This document shows positions 17,944-25,551 of a DNA stretch of 64,000 nt, piece after piece. Location: positions 1 through 64,000 of the forward strand of contig CADECM010000008.1 of the NCBI GenBank assembly GCA_902825845.1, given 5' to 3'. Source of the stretch: an uncultured beta proteobacterium. Lineage in GTDB: Bacteria > Pseudomonadota > Gammaproteobacteria > Burkholderiales > SG8-41. Both the position numbers and the translations under genes were made by a program. Every line of letters begins with the position of its first letter. Within the stretch, counting starts at the first letter, position 1. The notes beneath the pieces are model-generated. The model was not told the origin of the DNA. It saw only the letters and a program-made list of their open reading frames with translations, and searched no databases.

Positions 17944-18252
17944 GATCCATCTCCTTTCCCATTCAGATTAACAATTATCCATCGCCTTCCGGATAAAACC
18001 CTTTGCGTTGGTATCATTGTCACAGTCTGGCGCCGGCGTTCGGCCCCGGGCCCGGACAGGTATGCCGGCGGCTTGCATGTCCAGCAACAGACCCGCTTCC
18101 GTCTCTCGGCGGCAAGTGGCCACCTGCAGTGCGGCAGACGCACCTGATCGGGCCGGGTTAGATTGTCACAAAAGTCTTGACTGGGTCGCCGCACAGGGTA
18201 ACATTGCTGCGGTGCCTCCCCTTCTGTTTTAGCCCTGCGCACCTCCCCGGCA
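17944..18252. other. Divergent promoter region between endolysin-type gene and collar cluster
   Basis: 309 bases with no gene. A candidate plus-strand promoter is listed separately. Otherwise the stretch is GC-rich without repeats that I can recognise. Confidence 0.5.
18177..18204 (+). promoter_or_regulatory. Candidate sigma-70 promoter of the DUF6916-collar operon
   Basis: TTGACT (18177-18182), 16-base spacer, TAACAT (18199-18204). This matches -35 in five of six and -10 in four of six positions, and lies about 50 bases upstream of the first gene. No experimental support. Confidence 0.4.
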
Positions 18253-18567
18253 ATGCCCGATCTTTTGACGTATTCCACATTCAAAACTTTGCTTGGCTCC
18301 AAGTTCACGTTGCGTGCGCTGGCGGAGTGCCCGGAAGGCAAGGAGGAATTGGTGTTGATGGAAGCCGAAAAATTACCCCAACGTTCCGCGGGAAATTCAG
18401 CGGGGAGTCGCGAACCGTTTTCGCTGGTATTTCGAGGTCCGGCAGGCATCTCACTGCCACAGCAGATTCACGTGATGGAACACGAAACGCTCGGCGTAAT
18501 GGAGATTTTCCTGGTACCAATCGCGCCGGATGCAGCAGGACTGCGCTACGAAGCAGTGTTCAACTAG
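18253..18567 (+). CDS. DUF6916-like small protein (cytoplasmic form)
   Basis: 104-residue protein of unknown function. It resembles the short domain annotated as DUF6916: an all-beta pattern with the core EPFSLVFRG (54-62), a following LPQQIHVMEHETLG strand and a C-terminal strand (FLVPIAPDAAGLRYEAVF). The same core occurs in the Tat-exported paralogue at 24770, so the cluster encodes one non-exported and one exported version. There is no clear Shine-Dalgarno before its ATG; with the candidate promoter it may use a short leader. It is the first gene before three tail-collar genes (21-base gap) and probably co-transcribed. A chaperone or adaptor role for the collar proteins is a guess. Confidence 0.75.
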   Translation: MPDLLTYSTFKTLLGSKFTLRALAECPEGKEELVLMEAEKLPQRSAGNSAGSREPFSLVFRGPAGISLPQQIHVMEHETLGVMEIFLVPIAPDAAGLRYEAVFN

Positions 18568-18588
18568 GTTTACCGGACGGAGGACTTC

Positions 18589-19101
18589 ATGTCAGAGCCA
18601 TTTATCGGCGAAGTCAAAATCGTGGCTTTCAACTTCCCGCCACGAGGCTGGGCGTTATGCAACGGCCAGTTGCTGCCGATCAGTCAGAATCAGGCCCTGT
18701 TTGCGCTGCTCGGCACGCAGTTTGGCGGCAACGGGACCACCAGCTTTGCGTTGCCGAATTTGCAGGCACGTGTGCCGGTCGAGCAGGGCACGCTTGCCGG
18801 CGGCAGCAGCTACGTCATCGGCCAGGCAGGCGGCGAGTTCGCGCACACGCTCATCAGTGGCGAGATGCCGTCTCACACGCACACTGCTCAGGGCTCATCG
18901 GATGCCGGGTCGGGGGTCGTTCCCGCGGCGAATGTACCCGCGTCCGCATCGGGGCTGTATGGCGCTGCCGCCGCGCTCACCCCATTGAACCCGGCATCGG
19001 TCGCCGCCGTTGGCGGCAGTCAGCCACATGAGAATCGGCAGCCCTATCTGGTCCTGAATTTCTGCATTGCATTGCAGGGCATTTTCCCGTCGCGAAACTA
19101 A
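18589..19101 (+). CDS. Phage tail collar domain protein 1 (MdpB-like)
   Basis: 170-residue protein of the tail-collar family, also called microcystin-dependent protein in bacteria. The collar domain is at about residues 3-60 (EPFIGEVK, PRGWALCNGQLLPI, FGGNGTTSFALPNLQARVP). The metal-binding HxH motif is SHTHT (His96, His98), of the kind that coordinates metal on the three-fold axis of phage fibre tips. The end NFCIALQGIFPSRN is shared with its neighbours. Conserved cysteines are at 24 and about 159. GGAGG precedes the ATG. Bacterial members outside prophages have no settled function; a secreted or surface trimer is expected from the fold. Confidence 0.92.
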   Translation: MSEPFIGEVKIVAFNFPPRGWALCNGQLLPISQNQALFALLGTQFGGNGTTSFALPNLQARVPVEQGTLAGGSSYVIGQAGGEFAHTLISGEMPSHTHTAQGSSDAGSGVVPAANVPASASGLYGAAAALTPLNPASVAAVGGSQPHENRQPYLVLNFCIALQGIFPSRN

Positions 19102-19113
19102 GGAGGCACCATC

Positions 19114-19629
19114 GTGAGCCAGCCATTTATTGGGGAAGTCCGTATGTTCGGCGGCAACTTCGCGCCGCGCGGCTGGGCGTTCTGCAATGGGCAACTGTTG
19201 TCGATCGCGCAAAACAACGCGCTATTCGCGCTGATCGGCACCACCTACGGCGGCGATGGACAAACGACCTTCGCGCTGCCCAATTTACGAAGCCGCGTGC
19301 CGATGCACATGGGCAACGGCGCGGGAACCACCGCCACGATTGGCGAAATGGGCGGCGTGGAAAGCGTGACCCTCACCACAAACCAGATTCCCAACCATAC
19401 CCATACCCTGCAGGCCTCAACCGCAACCGGTACATCTGCGGCACCCGCCGGCAACGTGCTGGCGGCCTCCAATGCCGTCAAGGTTTACAAAGCGGGAACC
19501 CCGGCCAACGCGCTCGCGGCGCAAGCCATGACCAACAGCGGCGGCAACCAGCCACACAATAATATTCAGCCGTACCAGTGCGTCAACTTCATTATCGCGC
19601 TGGAAGGCATCTTCCCGTCGCGCAATTAA
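19114..19629 (+). CDS. Phage tail collar domain protein 2
   Basis: 171-residue paralogue of the preceding protein, starting with GTG behind AAGGAGG. It shares PRGWAFCNGQLLSI, YGGDGQTTFALPNLRSRVP, the HxH motif NHTHTL (His95, His97) and the C-terminal IFPSRN. It differs in lacking the C-terminal cysteine: the end reads VNFIIALEGIFPSRN instead of NFCIALQG. So if copies 1 and 3 form a disulphide between their two conserved cysteines, this copy cannot. Spacing to its neighbours is 12 and 10 bases, so translation is closely coupled. The tandem arrangement suggests a hetero-oligomer or subunits with different partners. Confidence 0.92.
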   Translation: MSQPFIGEVRMFGGNFAPRGWAFCNGQLLSIAQNNALFALIGTTYGGDGQTTFALPNLRSRVPMHMGNGAGTTATIGEMGGVESVTLTTNQIPNHTHTLQASTATGTSAAPAGNVLAASNAVKVYKAGTPANALAAQAMTNSGGNQPHNNIQPYQCVNFIIALEGIFPSRN

Positions 19630-19639
19630 GGAGCCAACG

Positions 19640-20167
19640 ATGTCCGCGCCTTTTATCGCTGAAATCCGCATATTCGGCTTCAACTATGCGCCCCGCGGAT
19701 GGGCGTTCTGCAATGGACAACTGCTGCCCATTGCACAGAATACGGCATTGTTTTCACTCCTGGGTACCACCTATGGCGGCAATGGAACTACGACCTTCGG
19801 TTTGCCCAATCTGCAGGGCCGCGCGCCCCTGCATCCGGGCCAGGGGCCGGGACTATCACCATATGTGCTGGGTCAAAGTGGCGGCTCAGAAAATGTCACA
19901 CTGACGCAAAATGAATTGCCGTCGCACTCGCATGCCTTGAACGGCATCACTGCACCGCCGCCGGCCGTTGGAACAACGCCCGACCCGACGCAAGGATTGG
20001 GCCGCTCCAGTGGCGGCAGCGCATATGGGCCTGCGGTGAATCTGGCGGCGATGAACCTGCAAGCGCTGATCGCACAGGGCGGGAACCAGCCGCACAATAA
20101 TCGAATGCCCTATCTCGCGATGAACTTTTGTATTGCGCTTCAGGGCATATTTCCGTCACGCAATTGA
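19640..20167 (+). CDS. Phage tail collar domain protein 3
   Basis: 175-residue third collar paralogue. It shows PRGWAFCNGQLLPI, YGGNGTTTFGLPNLQGRAP, the HxH motif SHSHAL (His96, His98) and the end NFCIALQGIFPSRN. The variable segment between HxH and the C terminus is Pro/Gly-rich and differs in each copy (here APPPAVGTTPDPTQG); in fibre tips this region forms the exposed knob. ATG at 19640 has AAGGAG. Low conservation of the knob against a conserved base and tail suggests different binding specificities. The next gene, an acetyltransferase, starts 70 bases downstream. Confidence 0.92.
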   Translation: MSAPFIAEIRIFGFNYAPRGWAFCNGQLLPIAQNTALFSLLGTTYGGNGTTTFGLPNLQGRAPLHPGQGPGLSPYVLGQSGGSENVTLTQNELPSHSHALNGITAPPPAVGTTPDPTQGLGRSSGGSAYGPAVNLAAMNLQALIAQGGNQPHNNRMPYLAMNFCIALQGIFPSRN

Positions 20168-20237
20168 GGCTGGCGCTTCGCAAGGGCGGGCCCGCCGGCA
20201 CACGGCATGCTCACTCTTGCCGCCCGCCGCTTGCGCC

Positions 20238-20744
20238 ATGTCAAGCGTCCGCGCGCGGCTGACCAAGCGTCCGGTCAAGCCTGAAGACCGGGAATTCCTT
20301 TTTCATGTTTACGCCAGCACGCGCCAAGCGGAACTGGCGCAGACCGGCTGGCATGCCGCGCAGATTGACGCGTTCCTGCGCAGCCAATTCGACGCCCAGG
20401 ATCGCCATTATCGCGACGTTTATCCCGACGCCGTGTTCGAGGTGCTGCTGTGGGATCGCGGACGCGCGGGCCGCCTCTATGTGGGACATTGGGAAACGGA
20501 ACTTTGCATCATCGATATCGCGTTGCTGCCCGCGTTTCAGCACCTGGGAATCGGCGGCGCATTGCTGCAAACGCTGTTCGCCGAAGCCGATGCCACGCAA
20601 AGGCCGGTGCGTATTCATGTGGAGAAATTCAATCCCGCGCTGCACTGGTATACCCGGCTGGGATTCATACCGATCGCTGACCATGAGCTTTACTTGCACA
20701 TGGAACGGCTGCCGCAAACGGCAGCCTCCCCCGCCCCGGGATGA
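20238..20744 (+). CDS. GNAT-family acetyltransferase
   Basis: 168-residue GCN5-related N-acetyltransferase. The acetyl-CoA pyrophosphate loop is QHLGIGGAL (101-109) at the end of the characteristic beta-strand IIDIALLPAF. The C-terminal strand HWYTRLGFIPI is typical of the family. The start at 20238 is chosen since residues become family-like from MSSVRARLTKRP; the frame is open upstream. It follows the third collar gene on the same strand and is likely in the same transcript. The substrate is unknown; modification of a cluster product or of a small amine are both possible. Confidence 0.85.
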   Translation: MSSVRARLTKRPVKPEDREFLFHVYASTRQAELAQTGWHAAQIDAFLRSQFDAQDRHYRDVYPDAVFEVLLWDRGRAGRLYVGHWETELCIIDIALLPAFQHLGIGGALLQTLFAEADATQRPVRIHVEKFNPALHWYTRLGFIPIADHELYLHMERLPQTAASPAPG

Positions 20745-20806
20745 GTAGCCGCTAGGTTTTACGCGTACGATGACGCGCAGCGTAATCTGGCGTATCTTCC
20801 GCGTGC

Positions 20807-21655
20807 ATGAACCGGGCCATATTTTTCCTGTCCACCGGGCGCTGCGGCACACAATGGCTGGCACGCCACCTCTCCGCCATCTATGACGATCTCGCGGTGG
20901 TGGCACACGAGCCGCTGCACGATGCGTACCGCTCGCGTGAGTTACTGGCGCGTCCCGACCTCGCCGGCGCGGCCAGCGCCGGCGCCATTCGTGCCCATGC
21001 GTCGCAAATTGACGACAACTTGACCGCGCGCCATTACATCGAATGCGGCTGGCCGTGCTGGGGCGCGTTGCCGTTCCTGGCCGGCCGATTTGCGGGACGC
21101 ATGGCGATCGTGCACCTCACCCGCCATCCCGTTCCCAGCGCCTGTTCATGGGTCACCCACGGCATGTACCGGCCACCGATGATCCCCGGGCTGCATCCCG
21201 AAAAAGTGCCGGTGACACCCTTCGACGACGGAATACTGTTTCCTGAATACCGCGAGCACTGGAACAGTCTTGATCCGTTTCAGCGCAGCCTGTACTTCTG
21301 GAACGAAGTGCACGGCTTTGGCTTGAAGCTCGAAGCCGGATTGGATGTGCCGTGGCTGCGGGTTCGCTACGAAGAACTGCTGTCACGCGCGGGTCTGACA
21401 CGGTTGCTGGATTTTCTCGGATTGCCGCCGCGCGAGGCCTTGTTTGACGCCGTCGCACGCGCGGAAGATCGCTTTCGTTATCTCACCGATATCTGGTGGG
21501 ATCCCGCCTCGGCGCAACATCTGCCCGCGTTGACGAAGACTGCCGCCGCTTTTGACTACGATCTGTCGGATGTCGACGATGCGCAACTGCGGCGGCGTTA
21601 TCTGGGCGTGCATGATGATCGCGACAGCCCCGTTGCGACAGCTCATGTCCGGTAA
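20807..21655 (+). CDS. PAPS-dependent sulfotransferase-like protein 1
   Basis: 282 residues with the sulfotransferase fold signatures. The 5'-phosphosulfate loop is STGRCGT (9-15), with Arg and Cys in place of the common Lys-Ser. The 3'-phosphate motif is [12 protein letters not shown] with Arg106 and Ser114. Near the C terminus [10 protein letters not shown] supplies the usual Arg-Tyr-Glu-Glu. It resembles bacterial homologues of the protein-tyrosine and carbohydrate sulfotransferase families. Its last ten bases overlap the APS kinase gene when that is read from 21645, so donor synthesis and transfer are translationally coupled. The acceptor is unknown; proteins of the same cluster are plausible candidates. 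Confidence 0.82.
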   Translation: MNRAIFFLSTGRCGTQWLARHLSAIYDDLAVVAHEPLHDAYRSRELLARPDLAGAASAGAIRAHASQIDDNLTARHYIECGWPCWGALPFLAGRFAGRMAIVHLTRHPVPSACSWVTHGMYRPPMIPGLHPEKVPVTPFDDGILFPEYREHWNSLDPFQRSLYFWNEVHGFGLKLEAGLDVPWLRVRYEELLSRAGLTRLLDFLGLPPREALFDAVARAEDRFRYLTDIWWDPASAQHLPALTKTAAAFDYDLSDVDDAQLRRRYLGVHDDRDSPVATAHVR

Positions 21656-22202
21656 CAGTCCGGCCGCGCACGCGCGACTCGCCCAGCTGCGGCAGCGCTG
21701 CATCTGGTTCACCGGGCTGCCCGGCGCCGGCAAATCGACGATTTCGGCGCTGCTGCAACAGCGCCTGCATGCCGCCGACCGCCGTTGCTATGTGCTCGAT
21801 GGAGACGTGGTGCGTCAAGGCCTGAGCCGCGATCTCGGCTTCAGCGCCGCCGACCGGGCGGAGAACAATCGCCGCGTGGCCGAGGTGGCGCGACTCATGG
21901 TGGACGCCGGATTGATTGTGCTGGTGTCGATGATTTCGCCCTTCCGCACGGAACGCCACAGGGCACGCACGTTGTTCGCGCCGGGAGAATTCGTGGAGGT
22001 CTTCGTGGATACGCCCCTGGCCGAGTGCGAACGGCGCGATCCGAAAGGCCTGTACGCGAGAGCGCGGCGTGGTGAACTGCGGAACATGACCGGCATCGAC
22101 AGTGCCTATGAAGCACCGCTACAGCCGGACATACACCTCCATCCGCATCTCGCCTCTGCCGAGACTTGCGTGGAAACCATCCTTGATCATTTGCTCGCCT
22201 GA
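21645..22202 (+). CDS. cysC: Adenylylsulfate (APS) kinase
   Basis: About 185 residues, the full length of a stand-alone APS kinase, which phosphorylates APS to PAPS, the donor for sulfotransferases. The P-loop is GLPGAGKST (24-32). [20 protein letters not shown] (52-71) and ENNRR bind APS, SMISPF is the conserved serine segment, and [10 protein letters not shown] plus [10 protein letters not shown] complete the family signature. The start at 21645 is internal to the sulfotransferase end; ATGs at 21612 and 21615 are alternatives. ATP sulfurylase is absent from the window, so APS must come from a sulfate-assimilation locus elsewhere. Confidence 0.93.
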   Translation: MSGNSPAAHARLAQLRQRCIWFTGLPGAGKSTISALLQQRLHAADRRCYVLDGDVVRQGLSRDLGFSAADRAENNRRVAEVARLMVDAGLIVLVSMISPFRTERHRARTLFAPGEFVEVFVDTPLAECERRDPKGLYARARRGELRNMTGIDSAYEAPLQPDIHLHPHLASAETCVETILDHLLA

Positions 22203-22231
22203 CGCAACGAAACCACCCGCCGCACCGTGAC

Positions 22232-22762
22232 ATGACTACGCAACGCGACTTCGCACGCCACCCGAATACCGCAATGTCGAATGCGCAAGCGCGGGAAGTC
22301 ATCGTTAAATTTCTGCGCGAGATCGGCCTGCGTGTCGAGTATGAGACGCTGGCTCGCGAGTCGTTCCTGCCGGGCATCGAAGTGCGCCACGGGGGACTGG
22401 TGGTCGATGAGCAGGCCCTGCGCCACCCCTGTGACCTGCTGCATGAGGCCGGCCATCTTGCCGTAATCTCCCCGGCAAAACGCCTCCTGCTGAATGGCAG
22501 CGTCGACGTCGACGACGCGCAACGGATTGAAGTGGCCGCCATTGCCTGGTCCTACGCGGCGGCGCTCCATCTGGGCTTTGGCGCCGGCGATCTGTTTCAC
22601 GGTGATGGCTACCGCGGCAAGGGGGCGGCACTCGCGCTGAGTTTTTCGCTCGGTGTCTACCCGGGTGCGGCTTTACTGGCGTCGCTCGGACTGACGCAGG
22701 CGCACGCCGGCGGTCGCGGCAGCGGTGGCTATCCCAGCATGTCGCGGTGGCTGGTGGATTGA
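22232..22762 (+). CDS. Small HEAGH-motif protein, zincin-like, function unknown
   Basis: 176 residues without a clear domain name. The notable motif is LLHEAGHLAV with His71, Glu72 and His75, the HExxH pattern of zinc metallopeptidases. A second conserved-looking block is AAIAWSYAAALHLGF, then LFHGDGYRGKG and an end SGGYPSMSRWLVD. No signal peptide is present, so action in the cytoplasm is expected. It follows the APS kinase gene after 29 bases on the same strand. A protease that processes a cluster product is an attractive but unproven idea; a third zinc ligand was not assigned. Confidence 0.75.
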   Translation: MTTQRDFARHPNTAMSNAQAREVIVKFLREIGLRVEYETLARESFLPGIEVRHGGLVVDEQALRHPCDLLHEAGHLAVISPAKRLLLNGSVDVDDAQRIEVAAIAWSYAAALHLGFGAGDLFHGDGYRGKGAALALSFSLGVYPGAALLASLGLTQAHAGGRGSGGYPSMSRWLVD

Positions 22763-22773
22763 TGGACATTATA

Positions 22774-22789
22774 TAACTAATTGATTTTA
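22774..22789 (-). repeat. AT-rich 16-bp motif, copy 4 (minus orientation)
   Basis: On the minus strand TAAAATCAATTAGTTA. It lies in the 42-base gap between two convergent genes. Next to it is a perfect 14-bp palindrome ACAAATTAATTTGT (22800-22813), which overlaps the stop of the sulfotransferase 2 gene. Confidence 0.65.
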
Positions 22790-22804
22790 AACATTATTTA
22801 CAAA

Positions 22805-23812
22805 TTAATTTGTAACGCGGAGGCGCTCCAGGTCGCGATAACCCCGCAGTGCCCACGCTTCAACTGCAGCGCGTAACGACGGCGCCGCGCCGGCCCGTTT
22901 CATGTCCCGGTCCAGGTCGGGACTGAATTCGAAGTGGGGATTCTTTGCATCGCGGTGCGCCACTTCGCGCAGGTTGGCGAGCTCGGCCGTGTTCCAGTCC
23001 ACGCCGAACCATTGCGCGACGGTGGTTTCGATCGCTTGCGGCAGTTGGGTATAGTTCACCGCCAGACCGCCATGCGCCGCAAGGTGCTTTGCCGCCGTCT
23101 CGCAAATGCTTCCAAGAACGCGGCAGCAGTATTCTTCGGCCGGCATCATCAGCGCCCGCGCACGAGTCATGGTGAACAGTGCGGGATCGATCACGCCGGG
23201 AACCATGTGCAACCCCCGGCTACGCATGTGCGAGGCGAGCACTTCGAGCGGGTCGCGATACACGAAAATCCACGGGACCGCGGGATAAGCCGCGCGGATC
23301 AGCGGCAGTTCGAAAATACTCCAACTGTCGAACTTGATGAACAGCTGCTGCGCGGCAGGTGCTCCGGCCAGGCTCAGCGCCCCGACCATTGCGCGCAGCC
23401 ACTGAACGCGCTGATGGGCCGGTATTGCCGGGTCGTCGCGGCGGAAACGCAATATCGCATCGATCGGCGCAGCCTCCGACAACACAATGTTGCGTTTCAG
23501 CGCGGCGAGCATCTGCGATACCAAGGTGGAACCACAGCGCGAGGTATGAAAAATAAATCCTCTGGGCGGCAACCCCGGGCACGCTGATGCCAGTTCCGTC
23601 AGGTGCCCGATCGGTGTGTGTCGCGCGAACAAAGTGTTGAAGGGCCGCCGCCGCAACCGCGCCCGGCTATCGGCGAAAAACGGCTCGTGAAGGCCCTCGC
23701 CGTCATTGCGATGCCACTCCACCAGCAACTGCCCGCCGTCCACGTACGCATCCACCGGCAGCCACCCGGCAAACTCGGCGGGATTCAGCGGATCGTATTG
23801 CGCCTTGTCCAT
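22805..23812 (-). CDS. Sulfotransferase family protein 2
   Basis: 335-residue sulfotransferase-fold protein, clearly different from the 282-residue one. The phosphosulfate loop is FHTSRCGSTLVSQ (89-101), with Arg and Cys before Gly-Ser-Thr. The 3'-phosphate motif is IFVYRDPLEVLASH, with Arg186 and Ser194. An N-terminal extension of about 80 residues precedes the loop. Its ATG at 23812 overlaps the end of the beta-hydroxylase gene by 28 bases, so the two are one operon and presumably one pathway. The acceptor is unknown. Confidence 0.85.
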   Translation of the reverse strand: MDKAQYDPLNPAEFAGWLPVDAYVDGGQLLVEWHRNDGEGLHEPFFADSRARLRRRPFNTLFARHTPIGHLTELASACPGLPPRGFIFHTSRCGSTLVSQMLAALKRNIVLSEAAPIDAILRFRRDDPAIPAHQRVQWLRAMVGALSLAGAPAAQQLFIKFDSWSIFELPLIRAAYPAVPWIFVYRDPLEVLASHMRSRGLHMVPGVIDPALFTMTRARALMMPAEEYCCRVLGSICETAAKHLAAHGGLAVNYTQLPQAIETTVAQWFGVDWNTAELANLREVAHRDAKNPHFEFSPDLDRDMKRAGAAPSLRAAVEAWALRGYRDLERLRVTN

Positions 23813-24615
23813 GTCTCCCGGGATTTCCGCAACGCCGCCACCACCGCCTCGGCCGACAGCGCATAGCCCTGCTCCAGCGCGCTTGCCACAACCTCGCGCA
23901 CGAATAAATCGGCATCCTCGGTATCAAACAACTTGGCTTGCAAGGCTGGATCGTTCCATACGCGCCACTGGAATTCGTTCAGGTGCTGCTGCAACGGGGT
24001 ATGTTCAAAGCCCGGCGCGATCACCGGCAACGCAGATCGGGCAAAACTCTGGCCCGCAGCAAACAACGCGGCGATCCAGTCATTTACCAGGCAATCGATC
24101 ACCAGATGTATGCGGTCGGTCGCACCCGCGTTGCGTACCCGGTGCGGCAGATTGACATTGACGTACCAGGTCTCTCCCGGTTCCATCGGCAGGCGCACGC
24201 CATCAACATAAAAGGACATTTCCGGGTTACTCACGATCGGAACGTGCAGGCGCACTTCGCCATGCTCGAATCCCAGGCCATCGTCTCGATGTTCGCGAAT
24301 GACGCCGCCCGCGCGCAGCTTGAGCAGCCTCACGGAACGCAGCGGACACCGAAAAGCCGCGAGTGCTTCACGAACGGCCCGCCACTGGGCGAGCACCGGC
24401 TGGTCCACGAACTCACGCTGCACGGGGTCGGGATAGAGCGGATTGTTGCCGCCTGCCACCGCGCGCAACGGAAAACCAAACCACCCCCCGTCATGATAGC
24501 CGGCATTAAAGTGCGGAATCCAGTCCGAATCCGACAGGCTTGCTATCTCGGCATACAAACGACTTGCGTCAAATGCCGGCGCAAGCCGGAGAGCCGTGTA
24601 TATTGAAGCGGACAT
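23785..24615 (-). CDS. Aspartyl/asparaginyl beta-hydroxylase family dioxygenase
   Basis: About 276 residues, a 2-oxoglutarate/Fe(II) dioxygenase of the AspH family. The iron ligands are visible: HRDDG gives His109 and Asp111, and NLPHRVRNAG gives His158. Arg168 in DRIHLVID is the likely 2-oxoglutarate anchor. Characterised relatives hydroxylate Asp/Asn side chains in proteins or in small peptides and lipids. The C-terminal 90 residues are helical and extra. The start is uncertain: I use ATG 24615; 24645 is the alternative, and neither has a good ribosome site. It lies between the Tat-exported DUF6916 gene and sulfotransferase 2 on the same strand. Confidence 0.87.
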   Translation of the reverse strand: MSASIYTALRLAPAFDASRLYAEIASLSDSDWIPHFNAGYHDGGWFGFPLRAVAGGNNPLYPDPVQREFVDQPVLAQWRAVREALAAFRCPLRSVRLLKLRAGGVIREHRDDGLGFEHGEVRLHVPIVSNPEMSFYVDGVRLPMEPGETWYVNVNLPHRVRNAGATDRIHLVIDCLVNDWIAALFAAGQSFARSALPVIAPGFEHTPLQQHLNEFQWRVWNDPALQAKLFDTEDADLFVREVVASALEQGYALSAEAVVAALRKSRETWTRRNTIR

Positions 24616-24769
24616 GACAGGTGAGATGGTTGCGTCCGCATCCATTATGACGCAGGTACGCGAACTCGGATATCGCCCGGAAATGCGTCGCGTTAAGTTA
24701 CATCCCGCCGGCATCAATCAAGCGTTTGACGACGGAACGGGTGCCGGAAAGTGTCGCCCCGTGAACGTG

Positions 24770-25192
24770 TCAAAGCAAGCTGAAATCGGCGCGATACCGG
24801 GGCTGGGAGCGCCGCAGTGCCAACGCCTTCAGGTGCAGCCGGCAGCGGCCGGCGGAAATGTGCGACACCTCGTACAAGCCCGATGGCAGAGTCGGCAGCA
24901 GCAGACCGCGAAAGACGAGTGAAAATTGCTCCAGCGTTGTTGCCCTGGGTTTGTCATCGCGTTTCGGCTGCACGGCGACCAAGCGCACCATCACGTTTCC
25001 ATGATCGGGAGATTCGATGAAAAATGTTTGATTGAGCAGCGCTTCAAATTTGGCCATGGACAATCCTGAAGCCAGATCGACATCCCGGGAATCAAGTTTG
25101 CGTTTCGATCCAGCCAGTACGCGCGACGGGGCAACCGTGCCGAGCACGGCAACACCACCCAATGCAGTGACGAATTTTCGCCTTTTTATCAT
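24770..25192 (-). CDS. Tat-exported DUF6916-like protein
   Basis: 140 residues. The N terminus KRRKFVTALGGVAVLGT is a twin-arginine signal with a hydrophobic stretch and cleavage near ALAGS-like VLAGS (residues 25-29), so the protein is exported folded. The rest is a DUF6916-like domain with core EQFSLVFRG (88-96), matching EPFSLVFRG of the cytoplasmic paralogue at 18253, and a basic C-terminal strand. GAGGAG precedes the ATG at 25192. It is the first gene of the minus-strand unit with the hydroxylase and sulfotransferase 2, and is divergent from the giant-protein gene. Tat export suggests a cofactor or assembly before export. Confidence 0.8.
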   Translation of the reverse strand: MIKRRKFVTALGGVAVLGTVAPSRVLAGSKRKLDSRDVDLASGLSMAKFEALLNQTFFIESPDHGNVMVRLVAVQPKRDDKPRATTLEQFSLVFRGLLLPTLPSGLYEVSHISAGRCRLHLKALALRRSQPRYRADFSLL

Positions 25193-25551
25193 TCACGCTC
25201 CTCGAACATCACCGGATTTATGAGCCACTACCAGGGAAATACCGTGCCAATGCCACCGATGTCACGTCACGTTGCCACCACACAAGTTGCGGGGACAATT
25301 TTAGGCAGCGTCATTGGGGTGGTCAATAGAAATAGTACGCGCGCGCGCCATGACTCGCGCGGCAGTTCGCCCTATTATTTGTAACGTTTCTGTAAAATTA
25401 TGACGACAAGTTCGGCGGCTTTGGAAGAACCTGTCCGAGGCGGAATGAAGTTGGCGAGAATGTAATTTGGAATTGCCGCGCGCTCTGGCACAATGAACCA
25501 TCACCGCACACGCCCCAATGTTTGAATGAAGCAATCACCAGGAGATGTGCC
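25193..25551. other. 359-bp divergent intergenic region before the giant-protein gene
   Basis: No gene. The stretch is locally AT-richer around 25371-25410 (ATTATTTGTAACGTTTC and TGTAAAATTATGACG), which is the most promoter-like part. I could not fix -35/-10 hexamers with confidence. A strong AGGAG site precedes the ATG at 25552. Confidence 0.5.

Noticed and set aside
17152..20167. A prophage remnant
   Set aside because: Collar and endolysin-type genes are present, but no integrase, terminase, capsid, portal, tail tube or attachment site could be found, and collar-type proteins are known as bacterial proteins as well.
17152..25192. An extracellular contractile injection or type VI secretion system
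   Set aside because: No sheath, tube, baseplate or ClpV/AAA+ gene is present in the window.
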